The notes below the pieces were generated by a model. It ran no database searches, was not told where the DNA came from, and saw only the letters and a list, made by a program, of their open reading frames with translations. A stretch of DNA of 64,000 nt, taken from contig PUFA01000722.1 in assembly GCA_003508835.1 (NCBI GenBank), positions 24,847 to 88,846 of the forward strand. The letters are read 5' to 3'. The position numbers and the translations under genes were made by a program. Source of the stretch: Eonycteris spelaea (Eukaryota; Chordata; Mammalia; Chiroptera; Pteropodidae). The number at the start of each line of letters is the position of its first letter. The stretch's first letter is position 1. Of this stretch, positions 60,081 through 64,000 are shown piece after piece.

Positions 60081-61109
60081 CAGTATTATGGAAATGGTGG
60101 AGGGACTTCTTTAAGAAGAAGAAAAAATATATAACAAAATATGGATTATAAATGGGCAATAACTACATATCAACAATTACTTCAAATAAAAAAAAGATTA
60201 TACACTCCAATCAAACGAGTGGATTATGAATGGATAAGAAACAAAACCCTTACATATGCCATCTATAAGTGACTCACTTCAGATCAAAAGACACACACAG
60301 ACTGAAAGTAAAGTGATGGTAAAAGATATTTCAGGAAAATGGAAAAGAAAAAAAAAATCTGTAGTGGCAATACTTATTCCAGACAAAATAGACCTTAAAT
60401 CAAAAACTATACAAGAGTTAAAGAAGGACTCAGCAATCTCATTTCTGAGTATTTATACAAAGAAATCCAAAAATACTACTTTGAAAGTACATATGCTTCC
60501 ATATGTTCATTGTAGCATTATTTACAATAGCCAAATTATGGAGGCAACCTGAATTTCCATCAATGGATAAAAAATAAAGGACAGGTGGCACATACATGCA
60601 GGGGAATATTACTTACCCGTAAAAAATGAAATTTTGTCATTTACAACAACATAGATGGACCTAGAGGGTATTGTGCTGAATAGAGTAAGTCAGACAGAGA
60701 AAGACAAATGCCATATGATTTCACTTACATGTGGAAACTAAGGAACAAAATAAACAAGGATAGTAGAAACAAACTCATAGATACAGAGAACATTTTCATG
60801 GTTGTTAGATGGGAGGGGAGTTGGGGGTGAGTTAAAAGTGGGAAGAAATTAAGAAGTACAAATTGGTAGTTACAAAATAGTCATGGGCATGTAAAATGTA
60901 GCAAAGGAATATATTCAATAATATTTTAATAATTATATGTGGTGTCTGATTGATACTTGATTTATCTGGATGATCAGTTCAAAAATTATATAAATGTGTA
61001 ATCACTAAGTTGTACATGTACACACAGTATACATATAATATTGCATACCAAGTATAATTGAAAAATAAAAAATATATTAAATAATTAAAAATATATACCT
61101 TTGATGAGG

Positions 61110-62220
61110 AAAAGATAGTCTCTTCAACAAATCTGTTGGTAAACCAAATATCCACATGCAAAAGAATGAAATTTATCTCTTTCCCTACATAATATACAAA
61201 AATTAACTTAAACTGAATTAAAGAGTTAAATGTTAGGCCTAAAACTATAAAACTCCTAAAAGAAAATAGGGGAAAGCTTCAAAACGTTGGCCTTGGAAAT
61301 AATTCCTTGGATATGACACCAAAGGATAGGCAACAAAGGTAAAAATAGACAAGCGGGACATAACAAATTAAACTTTCTGCAAAGCAAAGCAAATGATCAA
61401 TAGAGTGAAGAGGCAACCTATAAAATGGAGAAAACATTTGCAAATTATATTTGATGAGGAATTACTACTCCAAATATATAAGGAACTCCTACAACTCAAA
61501 AACTACAACAAAAACCCGATTTAAAATTTGGGGAAAAAAAAGTTGAATAGATATTTCTCTAGAGAAGATATAGGAATGGTCAACAGGTATATGAAAGATG
61601 CTCAATATTACTGATCATCAGGGAAATACAAGTCAAAACTCTAATAGAACATCACCTCACACCTGTTATAGCATGCGTTATTAAAACAAACAAACAATCA
61701 CAAACAAACAAAACCACAGAAAATAACAAGTGCTGTTAAAGATATAGATAAATCTTACCCTTATACACAGTTGGTGGAGATGTAAAATGGTGCAGCTACT
61801 ATGAGAAACGGCAAGAATGTTCCTCAAAAAATTAACGATAGAACTGCCATTTGATCTAGCAATCCCACTTCTGAGAATTTATCCAAAATAATTGAAATCA
61901 GTATCTTGAAGAAATATTTGCACGTTCATATTCATTGCAGCATTATTCATAATAGCCAAGATATGGAAACGACCTAAAAGTCCATCAACAGATAACTGGA
62001 TAAAGAAAATGTGGTGTATTCATACAATGGAATATTATTAAGTCTTAAATCAAATAAGGATAGCTTTCCTGTCATATGCTACAGTATGGATAAATCTTGA
62101 GGATATTATTTTAAGTGAAATAGGCCAGTCACAGAAATGCAAATACTGCATGATTGCACTTACATGAGATATCTAAAGTAGTCAAAATCTTAGGAGCAGA
62201 AAGTAGAATGGTGATCGCAC
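61110..62220 (+). mobile_element. Old L1 (L1MA-like), 3' part after the nested insertion
   Basis: It continues the ORF2 C-terminus: gaaaagatagtctcttcaac, then aatatccacatgcaaaagaa, then gccttggaaataattccttg, down to attcattgcagcattattca and caatggaatattattaagtc. It ends in 3' UTR-type sequence without a clear poly(A) tail, so it is probably 3'-truncated at about 62220. Confidence 0.9.
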
Positions 62221-63324
62221 TATATCACAGTGACTTAACATAAGAAAAGCTTACTTTTTGCTAACACACATTTTAGCTGGGTATTCAGGTGACTTTCCAT
62301 TATAGTGGCTTCACCCTCACCTAGAGTAGTGACTATTTTGGTGTCAGAACAGAAAGTAGTGTACATTATTTCCAAACACATTTTATTGTCTAGAGTTCAG
62401 CTATATTGCCATCCTAATTTCAAGGGTGACTGCAGAATTGGAGGAAACAAGGAACACAAGGTGAGAACTCACTGTCCCACCAGCAGTCATCTAGTCCTAT
62501 ACAATGTAGTGATTCTCTGGGAGCATTCCCAAAGGATTGTCTAGACAAAGAGAGTTCAATGACAATGGAGAACTCTGTCTCCACAAGGCAGACTTTTCGA
62601 CTATTCTATGATTCAGTTCACCAGAAAAGTTCTTTATTATGCTGAGCCATGATCTTCCTTTTATAGTAAGACAAATATATATTTTTGTCTATTAAACTCT
62701 TCAAAATTTGGAGAAAGTAGATTTACCTCAGCATCTTATCTTCCCAAGGATAAGTATTTCCAGTTTTTAATCAATTCTTATAGGATATTTTACACTACTT
62801 TGACTATCCTTCTCTGGAAAATTGTAACAAAAGGTGTCAGGTACTTCTTTAAAAATGTAGGGAACAAGATACTGACTTTCATTTAATCTGGTCCCACTAT
62901 GTAAAATGAGATCATCTGTTTGAAAGCATTTTTCACAGTGTAAAACAGAATGCTCATGGAAGTTTATTATAATTATTACAATTGCACCTTGAAGATTGTT
63001 GAGCTTATTCATTGGGCATATAAAAATTATTTGCACAATATTTAAATTTAATAGTCAGCTAAATCCCCAAATCTTTTTCACAGGAATAGTTATGTGAAAG
63101 AGCCCCATAATCATTTGTCCTGTGGTCAGTGATAAATGTTTCACTCATTTTCGCCTTTGAAGAAAATAGGCTTAATAGTGTTTAGATTTCCTGGACTGAC
63201 TACAATTTAAAAATTTTGACAAGTTTTGGGCCCATACAAACTACTTGGACAAATTCAGTCTTATCTTTTTTAAAGTAAAATGCAATTTACTGAAGCATCT
63301 TTTTTTTTAATTTTTGGATTTTGG
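62221..63324. other. Intronic sequence with no recognised element
   Basis: No repeat or gene is assigned between the old L1 and the next L1 start. Confidence 0.4.
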
Positions 63325-64000
63325 AAACATGACAGAGTAAGAGATGCCCCAGATCTCTCCTCTTGAAACAACAATAAGCTGACAATCTAAAACTCAACAA
63401 AAAAACACCCAAACTACACAACCCAGCACATCTGAGGATGGAATCTACACATAAGAAAACCACAAGGTCAGAACCCCAGGTGTGGGCGGTGGACTGGGAG
63501 AAATAAAGAAGCCGCCTCTGGCAACCATGAGCTACCTGTAGGAGGAGGGAAGAAGGGAAAGGGGAGGTGAGTTCCTGAACATCTCTGCCTGGGAAAGCTG
63601 TGAGCTCCTTGTGGCCGGCCAGCAAGCAGGGCCCAGTCATCATGTCAGGAGGCAGAAAAAGCAGAACAGCAAGAAAAAAAAAAAAGTTGTTTTGTACTAG
63701 CCACTGTTTGCAAAAACCAAGGGCTGAGCTGCTGCCAGAATTATCCAGTGACAGAATACCAGAGCCCCAGGGAATCTGAGCAAATTGCTACCAAAAACTG
63801 TTGCTAGCATTGATAGGGACTGAAACTGAGGGTAATGAGCATGATTAAATATCTATCAGAAAATAAAAGGCATTCTTATAGCTTTATATAAAGCAGAGAT
63901 TCAAAGGTTTAAACTCCACCTACTGGAAACCAAAAGAAAAGTGCCTTCTTTGCAGCAGGCTAAAGAAGAGAACTTTACATAATAACTCAATTTTCTGGGC
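63325..64000 (+). mobile_element. L1 5' UTR, element continues beyond the window
   Basis: It starts ggattttggaaacatgacag and contains gagatgccccagatctctcc, then gtcagaaccccaggtgtggg and gaaagctgtgagctcct, collinear with the L1 at 28975-29880. The 3' portion near 63900 (tccacctactggaaaccaaa) matches the segment just before ORF1. ORF1 would lie past the right edge. Confidence 0.88.

Larger units (their letters stand above)
57776..61096 (+). mobile_element. Centrally deleted L1 (HAL1-like), 3.3 kb, nested in the older L1
   Basis: 5' UTR (57776-59230, start gacttccagtatagatgg), ORF1 (ATG at 59235, to about 60080) and the ORF2 endonuclease start (about 60130-60410) are present. The sequence then jumps to the ORF2 C-terminus (gagttaaagaaggactcagc) and 3' UTR, ending in an A/T-rich tail. 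About 2.5-3 kb of ORF2 including the RT is gone. Target-site copies are accactcgatgagg (57762-57775) and acctttgatgagg (61097-61109). It must be younger than the L1 it interrupts. The breakpoint differs from that of the copy at 41867-44247. Confidence 0.9.
39104..64000 (+). other. IL1RAPL2: IL1RAPL2 intron, 5' portion (downstream of the exon)
   Basis: Inferred from the donor site. The next exon, which would encode the start of Ig3, is not found before the right edge, so this intron is at least 24.9 kb. It holds most of the centrally deleted L1 copies. Confidence 0.85.

Noticed and set aside
1..64000. CRISPR arrays, prokaryotic operons, phage or plasmid features
   Set aside because: Splice sites, L1/L2/MIR content and the absence of coding density show a mammalian intron. 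The direct repeats present are microsatellites or tandem duplications.

Overview
The window is mammalian, most likely from a bat, and probably a pteropodid fruit bat. It is non-coding except for one small exon. The exon at 39029-39103 (+) is 75 nt, has consensus splice sites on both sides, and encodes the linker between the second and third immunoglobulin domains of IL1RAPL2 (interleukin-1 receptor accessory protein-like 2). IL1RAPL2 is an X-linked synaptic receptor gene with introns of hundreds of kilobases in mammals. Everything to the left is therefore the 3' part of one giant intron and everything to the right is the 5' part of the next. No other open reading frame looks like a host gene; the longer ones are L1 debris.

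The bat assignment rests on three things. The younger L1 3' UTR sequences look chiropteran. I see no VES-type tRNA SINEs, which are abundant in vespertilionid bats. There is also a 5S rRNA-derived SINE, a class reported in fruit bats. All L1 copies are dead, which fits the reported L1 extinction in megabats. This is inference, not proof.

Layout. 1-2850: no recognised element. 2851-9057: near full-length decayed L1 (-). 9190-9950: MIR and L2 fossils. 12530-18010: old L1M-type element (-) carrying a roughly 350 bp LTR-like insertion at 14498-14848. 19374-19601: composite tRNA-Val/5S SINE (-) with target-site duplications. 21845-23545: MIRs, a 5'-truncated L1 and a 33-bp-arm hairpin. 25195-27240: ancient DNA-transposon-like repeats, a CR1/L3 fossil and a MIR. 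28770-31740: MIR, then a 3'-truncated L1 (+) joined head-to-head to an L1 5' UTR fragment. 32850-34045: MER20-like element, L2 with a 45 bp tandem duplication, MIR. 35404-37008: a large, nearly identical inverted duplication. 37650-38560: L2 carrying an L1 fragment. 39029-39103: the exon. 41490-44435: MLT1 LTR split by a centrally deleted L1. 46150-48545: L2, MIR and L1M fossils. 49095-52120: a second centrally deleted L1 (-). 53090-62220: old L1 (+) interrupted by a third centrally deleted L1 (57776-61096). From about 63325 to the end: 5' UTR of another L1 (+).

Roughly half of the window is L1 by my own boundaries, which fits an X-linked intron. The most unusual items are the tRNA-Val/5S composite SINE, the set of L1s that keep ORF1 but lack central ORF2, and the 225 bp inverted duplication.
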